Shown here piece after piece: positions 16,689-25,472 of a stretch of DNA of 64,000 bases. A program made the position numbers and the translations under genes. The notes beneath the pieces are model-generated. The model did no database searches and was not told the DNA's origin. It worked only from the letters and a program-made list of their open reading frames with translations. This stretch comes from CBDCCT01 sp965214995 (lineage in GTDB: Bacteria > Deinococcota > Deinococci > Deinococcales > Trueperaceae), in the NCBI GenBank assembly GCA_965214995.1, contig CBDCCT010000002.1:5642001-5706000 (forward strand). The letters run 5' to 3'. The stretch's first letter is position 1. Every line of letters starts with the position of its first letter.

Positions 16689-19178
16689 ATGACGGCGGCT
16701 CTAGGCAAAAGCGTCCCCTTTCTGCTGGGCTTCGGCTTCGCGCTGCTGCCCAACGTCGGCCCCTTTGTCGGCCTCTTGTTTCTTTTCGCCGACAGGTGGG
16801 CGCTCAGGCGCTCCGACGGCCCCTGGTGGGGCGCGGCGCTCCTCCTCGCGCTGCCCTTAGCGGTTCACGGGGGCGCGGGCGGCTTTTTGTTCGGCGCGCT
16901 CCAGGTGCTCGCGCCCTGGCTCATCTACCGGACCTTCGCGCGGCTCTATGCGGAGCGTGCGGCGGTGCGCGGCTCGTTCATGGGGTTAGGTCTGCTCTCG
17001 GGGTTGGCGCTTGTCGTGCTTTTAGGCTTTTCGCATGGCGGCGGGTTTGGGGGGACCTCGAGACTCGCCCAGACCCTCGTCTGGGACGCGAACCTTAACC
17101 TCTACGGCCACACCGTCTTTTTGCTCGGCGCGCTCTTCGCGCTGCTCTTGCCCGGCGCGCGGCTCCGCCTCCTGAGCCTCGCGCTCGCGGCGCTAGGCGT
17201 GCTCGCGTCAGGGAGCCCGGAGGCGGGGCTCGCCTGGCTCGTCGTTGCTACGGCCCTTCTCTTTTTCAGCCGCGCGATGTCGTGGCCCGGCCGCGCGGCG
17301 CACCTTGCGCTGATTGCCGCGGCTTTGGTTGTGGCGCTCCGCACCTTGCCCGCTGGCCTGTGGAATCTGCCGGGACCCTCGAGACTCGCTTACTGGGGGG
17401 CCGCGTGGGAGGGTTTTCTTACGCGCCCCCTGTGGGGCTGGGGCGAGGCGGCCTTTGCGAACTACTATCATGTGGTTTGGTCCGCGTTCGACCCCACCTA
17501 CGCGGTGCCGTCGCACGCACACAATCTGGGTTTGCAGGTGCTGTTCTCGAGGGGCTTGATCGGGTTTCTGGGCCTCCTGCTCCTCGTCGCCGCGCTCACC
17601 TGGGCCGCCGTGAGGGGCCGCGACCTCTCCTTTTTGAGCGTGGTCGCCGCGCTTTTAGTCGCCAACACCTTTGACACTACGCTCTTTTACGGGGGCGTTA
17701 TTTATCCCTTGGCGGCGGTGGCGGGCTGGCGTTCGGCTTCCTATGCGCGGGTGCGCGAAAGACCCCACGGGGCGCAGGGGGTGGCGGTGCGCTTCGCGCT
17801 GGCGGCGGCGGACGCTCTCGCGGCGGGGCTCGCGCTGGGGCTGGCCTTACTCGCACGGGGCTGGCTCGGCTTTTTCTTAGATTCGCCGCTCGTGACGCCC
17901 CCGAGCCTGCAAACGGCGCTTTACGCGCTCCTCCTCTGGCCCGCCGCGGCCTGGCGTGAGGGGCTCTATCCCGGCTACGGCCTCACCGCGCCCCAAGAGC
18001 TGCGCAAAGGCGTCGCCGCCGCCGCCACCGCCGGGCTCATCCTGATGGCGGGGACGCTGCTCTTTTACGAAGAACTCCTCCCCCGCTCCGTTTTTCTGTT
18101 CACGACGCTCCTGACGATGGTGTTTTGTCCCGTGGGCCGCGCTCTCGCAAAACGCGCGCTGCACGCGTTCGACTGGTGGGGCCGTCCCGTGGTCATTCTG
18201 GGCGCAGGACAAGCGGGGCGGCGGGTGGCGCGCGCGCTCCGGCGGCGGCCCTTAGACGGCCTCGAGCCCGTTGCCTTTTTTGACGACGATGTGAGCAAGC
18301 GGGGGCTCAGTTTTGAGGGCGTCGAGGTCTGCGGGAACCTAGGAGAGGCCAACGCCTACGCCCTGGCGCGCGGCGTCTCGCACGCCATCGTCGCCATCCC
18401 CACCGCCTCGTCCGAACGTCTGGCGGGGCTCGTGAACGGGCGCGGGCACGTTTTTAAGCGGGTGCAGTTCGTCCCCAACCTTGCAGGTCTGCCCTCTCGA
18501 GAGGTCTACGCGAGCGAGCTTGACGGGATGCTGGCCTTGGAAGTCCGTAGCGGCCTCTACAACCCCGCCAACCGCCTCGCCAAACGCGCCTTGGACCTTC
18601 TCGGCGGCGGCGCGGGCACGCTCCTGGCCGCGCCCCTCCTCGCCGCGCTCGCCCTGTGGATACGCCTGGACAGCCCCGGCGGGGCGTTCTACGAGAGCGC
18701 GCGCATCGGGCAAAAGGGCGAGACCTTTCGCTGCCTCAAATTCCGCACCATGTATACAGACGCCGACGCGCGCCTAGAAAACCTCATCCGCACCGACCCC
18801 ACCGTACGCGACGAGTACACGCGCTACCACAAACTCCAACACGACCCGCGCGTCACCCCGGCGGGCCGCTTTTTGCGCCGCACCAGCCTGGACGAGCTGC
18901 CGCAACTCTTCAACGTACTCGCAGGCGAGATGAGCCTGGTCGGCCCCCGCCCCTACCTCACCCGCGAGCGCCCGGACATGGGCGAACGCGCGCCCGCAAT
19001 TCTTGAGGCCAAACCCGGCATGACCGGCTACTGGCAGGTCTCGGGCCGCAACGAAATTACCTTTGAGGACCGGCTCGAGATGGAGGCGCATTACGTGCGC
19101 AACTGGTCCATCTGGTGGGATATTGTAATATTGACGCAGACCGCGGCGGCGGTGCTGGGGCGGCAGGGCGCGCGTTAG
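16689..19178 (+). CDS. Fusion of O-antigen ligase/polymerase-like domain and WbaP-type undecaprenyl-phosphate sugar phosphotransferase
   Basis: 829 residues. Residues 1 to about 355 contain about ten membrane helices with the Wzy_C-type landmark SHAHNLGLQVLFSRGLIG near residue 280, preceded by LWGWGEAAFANYY. From about 362 the sequence switches to a full WbaP-type polyisoprenyl-phosphate hexose-1-phosphate transferase: four more helices, a Rossmann-like domain (VVILGAGQAGRRVARAL near 501), and the catalytic sugar-transferase domain from about 640 with FRCLKFRTMY (681) and DELPQLFNVLAGEMSLVGP (735). The priming enzyme starts a glycan on undecaprenyl phosphate inside the cell, while the ligase acts outside at the end. 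Both halves look intact and no internal start is needed. Confidence 0.8.
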   Translation: MTAALGKSVPFLLGFGFALLPNVGPFVGLLFLFADRWALRRSDGPWWGAALLLALPLAVHGGAGGFLFGALQVLAPWLIYRTFARLYAERAAVRGSFMGLGLLSGLALVVLLGFSHGGGFGGTSRLAQTLVWDANLNLYGHTVFLLGALFALLLPGARLRLLSLALAALGVLASGSPEAGLAWLVVATALLFFSRAMSWPGRAAHLALIAAALVVALRTLPAGLWNLPGPSRLAYWGAAWEGFLTRPLWGWGEAAFANYYHVVWSAFDPTYAVPSHAHNLGLQVLFSRGLIGFLGLLLLVAALTWAAVRGRDLSFLSVVAALLVANTFDTTLFYGGVIYPLAAVAGWRSASYARVRERPHGAQGVAVRFALAAADALAAGLALGLALLARGWLGFFLDSPLVTPPSLQTALYALLLWPAAAWREGLYPGYGLTAPQELRKGVAAAATAGLILMAGTLLFYEELLPRSVFLFTTLLTMVFCPVGRALAKRALHAFDWWGRPVVILGAGQAGRRVARALRRRPLDGLEPVAFFDDDVSKRGLSFEGVEVCGNLGEANAYALARGVSHAIVAIPTASSERLAGLVNGRGHVFKRVQFVPNLAGLPSREVYASELDGMLALEVRSGLYNPANRLAKRALDLLGGGAGTLLAAPLLAALALWIRLDSPGGAFYESARIGQKGETFRCLKFRTMYTDADARLENLIRTDPTVRDEYTRYHKLQHDPRVTPAGRFLRRTSLDELPQLFNVLAGEMSLVGPRPYLTRERPDMGERAPAILEAKPGMTGYWQVSGRNEITFEDRLEMEAHYVRNWSIWWDIVILTQTAAAVLGRQGAR

Positions 19179-19447
19179 CGCCGGGCTCTTTACACGCAGC
19201 CTGATGGAGCCACAGAGACTCTTTTTGAGCGCTCGAGCTCGCCACTGGGATGCTTGATCAGATTTTTGAGTTGAGCATATTTACAGCGGTTCCACGACAT
19301 GCTGAGACAAATGTGAGACAAATGAACGCAGGCATCATCACCGAAAGTACGCGCCAGATAGTGATTTACGTGGTGGTTTACGTGGCGAAAGCGTTGCTCC
19401 GCACGGCTTCGCACCTTCAAAACCCTCAGAACAGGCGATACCCGCTG
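19179..19447. other. Spacer between convergent genes
   Basis: 269 nt between the plus-strand fusion gene and the minus-strand WbaP gene, visibly AT-richer than the flanks. It contains two small local duplications (TGAGACAAATG-type around 19300 and TTTACGTGG-type around 19365) but no clear hairpin terminator. The open frames crossing it on either strand lack ribosome-binding sites. Confidence 0.4.
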
Positions 19448-20914
19448 TTAGTAAGCGCCCCTCCCAAAAAGAACAGCCCAAGGCGTGCGCGCGATAAGGT
19501 AAAGGTCAAGCCAGAGCGACCAATTGCGGATGTAATAGCTGTCTAAATTTTCCTGCACCTCTAAGTCGCCCTCGCTGCGCGACGACACCTGCCACATGCC
19601 CGTCAAACCCGGCACCACCTGGCGGCGCAGCGCGCGAAACTCGTCGCTAAAGGGCTCTAAGTGATAGTAAGGAAAAGGCCGCGGCCCGACCAAGCTCATG
19701 TCGCCCTTAAGGATGTTCCACACCTGCGGCAGCTCGTCAAGGCTCGTTTTGCGTAGCGCCGTACCGACGCCCGGCAGAATGCGCGGGTCGTTTTTGAGTT
19801 TGTAGAAGCGTTCCCACTCCCCCCTCGCCTCGGGATGGGCTTGTAGGTGCTTTTCCAGAAGCGCGTCGGCGTCCGCGTACATCGTCCGAAGTTTCCATAC
19901 CCTTATTTTCTTGCCGCCGTATCCTTCTCGCTCCTGGGCGTAAAAAGGGTTGCCCGGATTCACGGCCATAATCCAAAGCGCGGCCACGGCCACAACGGGC
20001 AGCGCGAGCAGCGCGAAAGGAAGGATGAGGAGCACATCTAAGCACCGCTTGAGCAGGCGGTTGTGCGGCAAGAGCAGGTTCTGGCGCACCTGCAAACCGA
20101 TGACGCCCGCTAAATCTCTGACTGATAAGCCCAAGCTCGGGAGGCCGAAAAGGTCCGGCACGACGATGAGGTAAGGAAACACGCTTGCGTAGCGCTGTAA
20201 GAGGCGACCCAGCGCCTTGGGCTCGACGCTCGGCATGGCGACGAGCAGGTGACGGACGCCGAACGTTTTCGCCAGCTCGGGCGCTCTGGCGAGCGAGTGG
20301 ATGACCGGGACGCCGTGTACGCTGTCGCCTTTGCCAAGGTCGTCGTCAAAACATGCCAGCACCTTGAGCCCCAGCCCTGGATTGTCTTTGAGGCGGCGCA
20401 CGAGCAGGTTGCTGGTGTGACCCGCGCCGAAAACGAGCACGGGCAGGCCCCACCATGTTCTCCTAGAAAAAAGCTCGCGCACGGCGGCGCGTCCTAAAGG
20501 CAGCAGCAGGAGCGTCAGAAGCCACGACGCCACAAAGGCGCCGCGCGACTGCATACTCAAATCTTCGGCCAAGAAGAGCACCACGATGGTCCCAAGGTAA
20601 AGGGCGGTCGAGACGACGGACAAGCGCCTAAGCTCCTCCACCGGCCCCAGACCCGCAGCCGGATAGAGCCCCGCGAGGGCGTAACTGAGCGTGAACAGGC
20701 ATAGCACCGGCCACAGCCCGAAAAAGAGCTCGAGGTTGATGTCTGGGTTGACGAGCGCCCAGAGGAGCGCGGCCGCGCCCGCCGCCACGAGCAGCGCCAG
20801 GAGGTCGGCGACGAGCAGCGTGAGGGTGGTGAGCCTCGGCTTTGGGGACAGCACGCGCCCCAAGGATTCGTCGCGCACGGCCGGACGAGACATGTAGGAT
20901 GCACCAAGTTTCAT
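19448..20914 (-). CDS. WbaP-type undecaprenyl-phosphate sugar-1-phosphate transferase
   Basis: 488 residues, the standard length of a stand-alone WbaP. It transfers a hexose-1-phosphate from UDP-sugar to undecaprenyl phosphate, the priming step of glycan synthesis. Four to five helices lie in the first 140 residues, a Rossmann-like domain (VLVFGAGHTSNLLVRRL) at about 155-260, a further helix near 295, and the catalytic domain with REGYGGKKIRVWKLRTMYAD and DELPQVWNILKGDMSLVGP. The ATG at 20914 has a GAGGAG element 5 nt upstream. It is clearly paralogous to the second half of the preceding fusion protein, so the locus carries two priming enzymes. Confidence 0.88.
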   Translation of the reverse strand: MKLGASYMSRPAVRDESLGRVLSPKPRLTTLTLLVADLLALLVAAGAAALLWALVNPDINLELFFGLWPVLCLFTLSYALAGLYPAAGLGPVEELRRLSVVSTALYLGTIVVLFLAEDLSMQSRGAFVASWLLTLLLLPLGRAAVRELFSRRTWWGLPVLVFGAGHTSNLLVRRLKDNPGLGLKVLACFDDDLGKGDSVHGVPVIHSLARAPELAKTFGVRHLLVAMPSVEPKALGRLLQRYASVFPYLIVVPDLFGLPSLGLSVRDLAGVIGLQVRQNLLLPHNRLLKRCLDVLLILPFALLALPVVAVAALWIMAVNPGNPFYAQEREGYGGKKIRVWKLRTMYADADALLEKHLQAHPEARGEWERFYKLKNDPRILPGVGTALRKTSLDELPQVWNILKGDMSLVGPRPFPYYHLEPFSDEFRALRRQVVPGLTGMWQVSSRSEGDLEVQENLDSYYIRNWSLWLDLYLIARTPWAVLFGRGAY

Positions 20915-21075
20915 GCGTCTCCTCTGCGCGGCGCTCGCGCGCGCAAGGCAAGAAATGCTTTTTTCACAGGTTTTTTCATGGTGAGATGGTCTCGCCGTAC
21001 AGAAGCGCGTGGAGCCTCACATCGTAGCGCAGTGTAAAGAGATAACGTCATGTGAGTACCATTCCCTGCATTCCT

Positions 21076-21894
21076 TTAACCGTACAGCACTTCGGCCTCG
21101 GGCGCCTCCGTATCCGTCACCTTTGGCCGCCACAGCCCGAGCCACTGGAGGGTGAACAGCGTGACGAACTGGGTGTTGAGAACCAGGTAACGCTTCCACA
21201 GGCGGCGCGGGTCTTGCAGCAGCCGGTAGAACCATTGGAGGCCCCGACGCTGCATCCAGGCGGGCGGCTCCTGCAGGAGCCCGGCGTGGTAGTCGAACGC
21301 GGCCCCCACGGCGATGACGGGCATCTGGAGCGCGTCTTTATACTCGTAGGCGAACACCTCCTGCCGCGGACAGCCGAGCCCCACGAAGGTAATCTGCGCG
21401 CCCGAGTCGCGTACACGCTCGGCGATTTCGTCTTTTTCCTGAGGCGTCGTTTGTCGGAACTTCGAGGGTTCGGCACCCGCAACCTTGAAGCCGGGGAAGC
21501 GCGCCTTTAAGTTCTGCGTAAGCTTTTCCAGCACCTCCGGGCGAGAGCCGTAAAAGTAAACGGGCACCCCCCGCACCGCCGCCTCTTCACAGACCTTGAG
21601 CGTGAGCGTGGGGCCGTAAACGCGGTCGTCAAGCCCCGCACCGTGAAGGAGGTTGAGCCCCCAGCGCACGGGCTGACCGTCCGGGGTGACCAAGTCGAAC
21701 TCGTTGAGACGGTGACGGTGCTCGGCGTCCCCCACCCCCGTCATCACCCCGTGAACCGCCAAGGCCGTGACCGACAGGCCGCGCCCCGCCTCGGCGGCGC
21801 TCACTATCCTCTCGACCGCCGTTTTGTAATCGACCGCGTCGATGAGGACGCCCAAAAGGTTGTGCTTGCCGGTCTTCACACTGTCTTCTTTCAC
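21076..21894 (-). CDS. WecG/TagA/CpsF family glycosyltransferase
   Basis: 272 residues from the GTG at 21894, which overlaps the stop of the upstream epimerase by 4 nt; the longer open frame inside that gene is not used. The family (GT26) transfers N-acetylmannosamine-type sugars to undecaprenyl-linked acceptors at the membrane surface. Signature segments are NEFDLVTPDGQPVRWGLNLL, VYFYGSRPEVLEKLTQNL, TFVGLGCPRQEVFAYEY and VGAAFDYHAGLLQEPPAWMQ, followed by a C-terminal hydrophobic, membrane-associated tail. It is transcribed with the epimerase and lies upstream of the WbaP gene, consistent with adding the second sugar after priming. Confidence 0.85.
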   Translation of the reverse strand: MKEDSVKTGKHNLLGVLIDAVDYKTAVERIVSAAEAGRGLSVTALAVHGVMTGVGDAEHRHRLNEFDLVTPDGQPVRWGLNLLHGAGLDDRVYGPTLTLKVCEEAAVRGVPVYFYGSRPEVLEKLTQNLKARFPGFKVAGAEPSKFRQTTPQEKDEIAERVRDSGAQITFVGLGCPRQEVFAYEYKDALQMPVIAVGAAFDYHAGLLQEPPAWMQRRGLQWFYRLLQDPRRLWKRYLVLNTQFVTLFTLQWLGLWRPKVTDTEAPEAEVLYG

Positions 21895-22958
21895 GCGGCC
21901 CACCGCTCGAGGTTCGCCTCGTAAATTTCCCTGAGGATGCGCTCGACGTTGTACTGCTGGTCCCACTCGGGGTAGTGCGACTCGAACTTGCCGTTGTCGC
22001 CGATCCACCAGAGGTGGTCGCCGCGCCGGTTTTGTTCGGAATACGACCACTCGAGCTCCCGCCCGGCGATGTCTTGGGACTGGTGGATGGCCTCCAACAC
22101 CGACGCGTTCGAAAAGCGGCCCCCGCCGATGTTATAGACTTCCGCCACCCGCGGCTTTTTAAACACCTCGTGAAAGGCGCGAATCAGGTCGTCGCTGTGA
22201 ATCGCGTCCCGGACCTGCTTGCCCTTGTAGCCGAAAACGGTGTAGGGCGTGCCGGTCATGGTGCAGCGCATCACATAGGCCAAAAAGCCGTGGAGCTGCG
22301 TCGCGGAGTGCTGCGGCCCCGTCAAGGTCCCGCCGCGAAAGCACGAGGTGTACATGTCGAAGTAGCGCCCGTACTCCTGCACCATCACGTCCGCCGCGAC
22401 CTTGGAGGCGCCGAAGAGGCTGTGGAGGCAGGTGTCAATCGACATGTCCTCGCTGATGCCGTCTTTGTAGGGATGCGACGGGTCTATCTCATAGCGCGTT
22501 TCCTGCTCGATGAGCGGCAGGCTGTTGGGGGTGTCGCCGTAGACTTTGTTGGTCGAGGTAAAGATAAATACGGCTTTAGGCGCGTGCTGCCGGGTGGCCT
22601 CCAACATATTAAGCGTGCCCACCGCGTTGATGTCGAAGTCGGTGAAGGGCTCCCTGGCCGCCCAGTCATGTGAGGGCTGGGCGGCGGTGTGAATCACCAG
22701 CGCCACGTCCTCGCCGTAGTCCTTGAAAAGCTTGGCGATGCCCTCACGGTCCCGGATGTCTAAGTTGCAGTGCTTGTAGCCCTTGCCTATGTCGCCCTTG
22801 AGCTTGTCCACGTTCCACGCCGTCGAGGCTTCGTCGCCAAAAAACACGCGGCGCATGTCGTTGTCGATGCCGACCACGTCTAAGCCCTGCTCGCTAAAGT
22901 AGCGGCACGCCGCCGAGCCGATAAGTCCCGCTGATCCCGTAATGATGGCTACACTCAT
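21891..22958 (-). CDS. NAD-dependent sugar epimerase, CDP-paratose 2-epimerase-like
   Basis: 355 residues, an extended SDR with nucleotide loop ITGSAGLIGSAACRYF and IHTAAQPSHDWA. Segments FTSTNKVYGDTPN and PYTVFGYKGKQVRDAIHSDDL resemble tyvelose (CDP-paratose 2-) epimerases. The YXXXK position reads SLFGASKVAAD, so the usual catalytic tyrosine appears as phenylalanine. From memory this FGASK form recurs in a group of related proteins annotated only as epimerase/dehydratase, so it is probably a family trait rather than a mutation. The substrate is unknown. The ATG has a GAGGAA element upstream and the gene heads a minus-strand operon with the GT26 transferase. Confidence 0.75.
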   Translation of the reverse strand: MSVAIITGSAGLIGSAACRYFSEQGLDVVGIDNDMRRVFFGDEASTAWNVDKLKGDIGKGYKHCNLDIRDREGIAKLFKDYGEDVALVIHTAAQPSHDWAAREPFTDFDINAVGTLNMLEATRQHAPKAVFIFTSTNKVYGDTPNSLPLIEQETRYEIDPSHPYKDGISEDMSIDTCLHSLFGASKVAADVMVQEYGRYFDMYTSCFRGGTLTGPQHSATQLHGFLAYVMRCTMTGTPYTVFGYKGKQVRDAIHSDDLIRAFHEVFKKPRVAEVYNIGGGRFSNASVLEAIHQSQDIAGRELEWSYSEQNRRGDHLWWIGDNGKFESHYPEWDQQYNVERILREIYEANLERWAA

Positions 22959-23419
22959 AGTTCCTCTTTCACTGTTGTCTTGGTGTGTTGTTGTCTGGGT
23001 ATGTTGGTATCAAACCTTTTCAAGGTGGGTATGTCCGTCGGTCGGTATTTAACCGTTTGATGCTCGGCATTCGCCCAGCGTTTGTGGCACCTGTCTCACA
23101 GCACCTGCTCGATGATAACCGCCTCCCGCGCCCGTTGCGTCACAGAGGTCACATTGGATGTCCATAGCTTCACGGATGTCATAACCACACCACCATTCCG
23201 GGCGTTTGCACGAGAGATTGAGCCAGGTTTAGGCCGCGTCTGAGTCTACTGTTAAGACGGGCGCTACATGCTGCGCACGCGAGAAGTCTCAACACGACTC
23301 TTCACCATTTTAGGCCATCATGCTGCGCACGCTATGAGGAACTCAACTGCGCGGGGGCGTTCTCCCAAAACGCACCACGTCTGGGTCGTAGAACTAAACT
23401 TGTGTGGAATTTGCCGCTC
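22959..23419. other. Long intergenic region
   Basis: About 460 nt between divergently transcribed genes. I see no gene in it. It holds a 14-bp direct repeat CATGCTGCGCACGC at 23267-23280 and 23319-23332. The 5' regulatory region of the minus-strand operon must lie at its left end, but I could not pick a convincing promoter there. Confidence 0.4.
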
Positions 23420-23447
23420 TTGCACCCTTTCATTCGTAATGTAATAT
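23420..23447 (+). promoter_or_regulatory. Sigma-70-like promoter
   Basis: TTGCAC at 23420-23425 and TAATAT at 23442-23447 are separated by 16 nt. Transcription would start near 23454 and leave a leader of about 190 nt before the ATG of the secreted protein gene. Both hexamers are close to consensus in a GC-rich background, which makes them stand out. Confidence 0.5.
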
Positions 23448-23643
23448 GTCACGGGGGCACCCCCAAACGAAGCCTCGCCAAGGACTCAAAGGGTCTGGCG
23501 GCGGGGTTTGGAGAGACGGTTGCAACGGTTACTCGTGATGGTTACTTCGCGTTCGCCACGCTTGCAACCCGCTTTCCAAAGTGTGCCAACACGCAGAACG
23601 TAGCTGGACGCTCGTAAGTAAGATGGTTGAGAAAGGGGTTTTT
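23448..23643 (+). promoter_or_regulatory. Structured 5' leader of the secreted CHRD-like protein gene
   Basis: The leader contains two strong inverted-repeat structures. The first is a long stem from CCAAAC (23463-23468) with GTTTGG (23506-23511), continuing inward through GCC/GGC, GCCA/TGGC and GACTC/GGGTC around an AAA loop. The second is a perfect 8-bp stem GGTTGCAA (23518-23525) with TTGCAACC (23562-23569), enclosing a smaller GCGT/ACGC hairpin. No T-run follows either stem, so they are not simple terminators. The element could be a regulatory RNA or an mRNA-stabilising leader. I could not match it to a known riboswitch class. Confidence 0.4.
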
Positions 23644-24711
23644 ATGCAATTCATTCGCACGGTTTTCTCGAGCCTTTTCGTAGTCATGGGGGTGTTAAGC
23701 TTCGCCTCCGCGCAAGGCGGCGCTGGGGAGGTCACAAGCCTCACCCTAATCAACGCCGACACAGACCAACCCATCGGCGAACTCACCGACGGGATGGTCC
23801 TCGACTTTGGCGCGCTGGGGACGAACAACCTTAGCGTGGTAGCCAACACGGACCCGGCCACGGTCGGCAGCGTGCGCTTCTCACTCGACGCCAGGGAGAA
23901 CTACCAGACGGAGAGCAGCGCGCCTTACGCCATCGCCGGGGACGAGCCCGGTCCCGACTACAACCCCTGGACGCCCGCCGTGGGCGAACACACCCTCACG
24001 GTCACGCCCTACAGCGCAGCGGGCGGGAACGGAGAGGCGGGCGCGGCGCTCACGGTGCGCTTCAGCGTCGTTGACGCGGCCGCAGAAGAGGCCGCAGCTA
24101 CTGAGACGGAAGCCGAGGCAGAGGACGCCGCAACCGAAACGGAGACTGAGACGGAAGGTGCCGCCACAGCCGAGACGGAGATGGAGGACACCCCCACCGA
24201 AGACGCCACGACGGAGCCTACCGCCGAGGAAGTAACACCTGTCGAGCCCGAGCCCGCGGAAGCCGCGCCCGAGACCACACCCGTTGAGGTCACACCAGCA
24301 CCGGCTACCGAAACCCAAACCGACGCTCAGGCTGAGCAGCCCACCCCACCGGCCATGCTGACGCTGCAAGACGTGCAGAGAACCCGCTACCAGGTGCTAC
24401 CCGTTGACGGGAGCGGCGTGCGGGGCTCCGTGCTCGTGTCCGACTACGGGTTCGAGGGGGCGGTCGTCGTCATCTTACTGAGCGGCACCCCGGTTGACGG
24501 CGTCCATCCCGCCCACTTTCACCTGGGCGACTGCGGCAGCGGGGGCGACATCGTGGTGCCTCTCGAAAACGTGAACGGCCGGAGCGGCTTGAGCGTCACG
24601 ACCACGGACGCGTCTTATGACGACATCGTTAGTGGAAACCACTACCTCAACATCCACCTTTCGCCGGACAGCATGGGCACTATCGTCGCCTGCGGCGAGG
24701 TGGGGCAGTAG
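23644..24711 (+). CDS. Secreted protein with Ig-like domain, acidic Thr/Glu linker and CHRD/SOD-like C-terminal domain
   Basis: 355 residues from the ATG at 23644, which has AAAGGGG upstream. Residues 1-24 are a signal peptide ending in SFASA. Residues about 30-140 form a beta-rich domain (SLTLINADTDQPIGELTDG to LTVRFSVVD) that is clearly repeated in the lipoprotein gene at 30306. Residues about 142-235 are a low-complexity linker rich in Thr, Glu, Ala and Pro, probably extended. The C-terminal 105 residues contain HPAHFHLGDCG (from about 289), NYLNIHLSP-like and VACGEVG, resembling CHRD or Cu/Zn-superoxide-dismutase-like barrels, where the histidines may bind metal. The function is not known. 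A strong terminator follows. Confidence 0.75.
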   Translation: MQFIRTVFSSLFVVMGVLSFASAQGGAGEVTSLTLINADTDQPIGELTDGMVLDFGALGTNNLSVVANTDPATVGSVRFSLDARENYQTESSAPYAIAGDEPGPDYNPWTPAVGEHTLTVTPYSAAGGNGEAGAALTVRFSVVDAAAEEAAATETEAEAEDAATETETETEGAATAETEMEDTPTEDATTEPTAEEVTPVEPEPAEAAPETTPVEVTPAPATETQTDAQAEQPTPPAMLTLQDVQRTRYQVLPVDGSGVRGSVLVSDYGFEGAVVVILLSGTPVDGVHPAHFHLGDCGSGGDIVVPLENVNGRSGLSVTTTDASYDDIVSGNHYLNIHLSPDSMGTIVACGEVGQ

Positions 24712-24790
24712 CGCGAGCTTTCCGCAACGGGCCTCGAGCCCACCCACTCAATCCCCCAACCACGCCTCAGACGGTAAAGCTTAGCTCAAC

Positions 24791-24832
24791 AAAAGCCCGG
24801 CGCATCTTTGAGATGCGCCGGGCTTTTAAGTC
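24791..24832. terminator. Bidirectional rho-independent terminator
   Basis: A 17-bp perfect inverted repeat, AAAAGCCCGGCGCATCT and its complement, encloses a 3-nt TTG loop (24791-24827). It has T-runs on the exit side of both strands. It sits between the convergent secreted protein gene and cysC and should stop transcripts from both. Confidence 0.92.
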
Positions 24833-24858
24833 TCAATTACCGTAATACCCGCGAACGC

Positions 24859-25410
24859 TTAAGAAGCCACCGCTTGCTTGGCGGGAATGAAGCCCAAGCG
24901 CTCGAGCTCACTCATCACCTTCTCCGCGCTCTCCTCCACCGACTCTTTGTCGGTATCGCAGACGATGTCGGCGTTGATGGGCTCCTCGTAAGGGTCATCA
25001 ATGCCCGTAAAGCCCTTGATCTCGCCCGCGCGCGCCTTGGCGTAGAGCCCCTTGACGTCGCGGGACTCGCAGACCTCGAGCGGCGCTCTCGCAAACACCT
25101 CGACAAAGTTCTCGGTCATCATGCGGATGTCGTCGCGCACCGCGCGGTAGGGGCTGATGGCCGCGGTGATGGCGACGACGCCGTTGCGCGAGAGCAGATT
25201 GGCGACGAAGCCGATCCGCTTGACGTTCGTATCGCGGTCTTCTTTGCTAAAGCCCAAGCCCTTGGACAAATTCGTCCGGACGATGTCGCCGTCAAGAATC
25301 TCGACCTTGCACCCGCGCGCCCGGAGCTCGCGCTCCACCTCGCGCGCGATGGTTGTTTTGCCGGAGCCGCTCAAACCTGTAAACCACAGTGTTACACCCT
25401 TGGATTCCAT
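24859..25410 (-). CDS. cysC: Adenylylsulfate (APS) kinase
   Basis: 183 residues. CysC phosphorylates APS to PAPS in the cytoplasm. The Walker A motif GLSGSGKT is at residues 12-19; LDGDIVRTNLSKGLGFSKED contains the substrate-binding region; VFARAPLEVCESRDVKGLY and GIDDPYEEP are conserved in APS kinases. It is the last gene of a minus-strand set (permease, cysQ, sat, cysC), 62 nt after sat, and ends at a bidirectional terminator. No APS or PAPS reductase is present in the window. Confidence 0.95.
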   Translation of the reverse strand: MESKGVTLWFTGLSGSGKTTIAREVERELRARGCKVEILDGDIVRTNLSKGLGFSKEDRDTNVKRIGFVANLLSRNGVVAITAAISPYRAVRDDIRMMTENFVEVFARAPLEVCESRDVKGLYAKARAGEIKGFTGIDDPYEEPINADIVCDTDKESVEESAEKVMSELERLGFIPAKQAVAS

Positions 25411-25472
25411 TCATACCTCCGTAACTAGCTTTGTTCTCAAAGTCCTTTTGATGAGGACTGCTTTAACTTTGA

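Noticed and set aside
23402..23617. 71-codon open frame in the leader of the CHRD-like protein gene
   Set aside because: It overlaps the predicted promoter, has no ribosome-binding site, and the DNA is better explained by inverted repeats.
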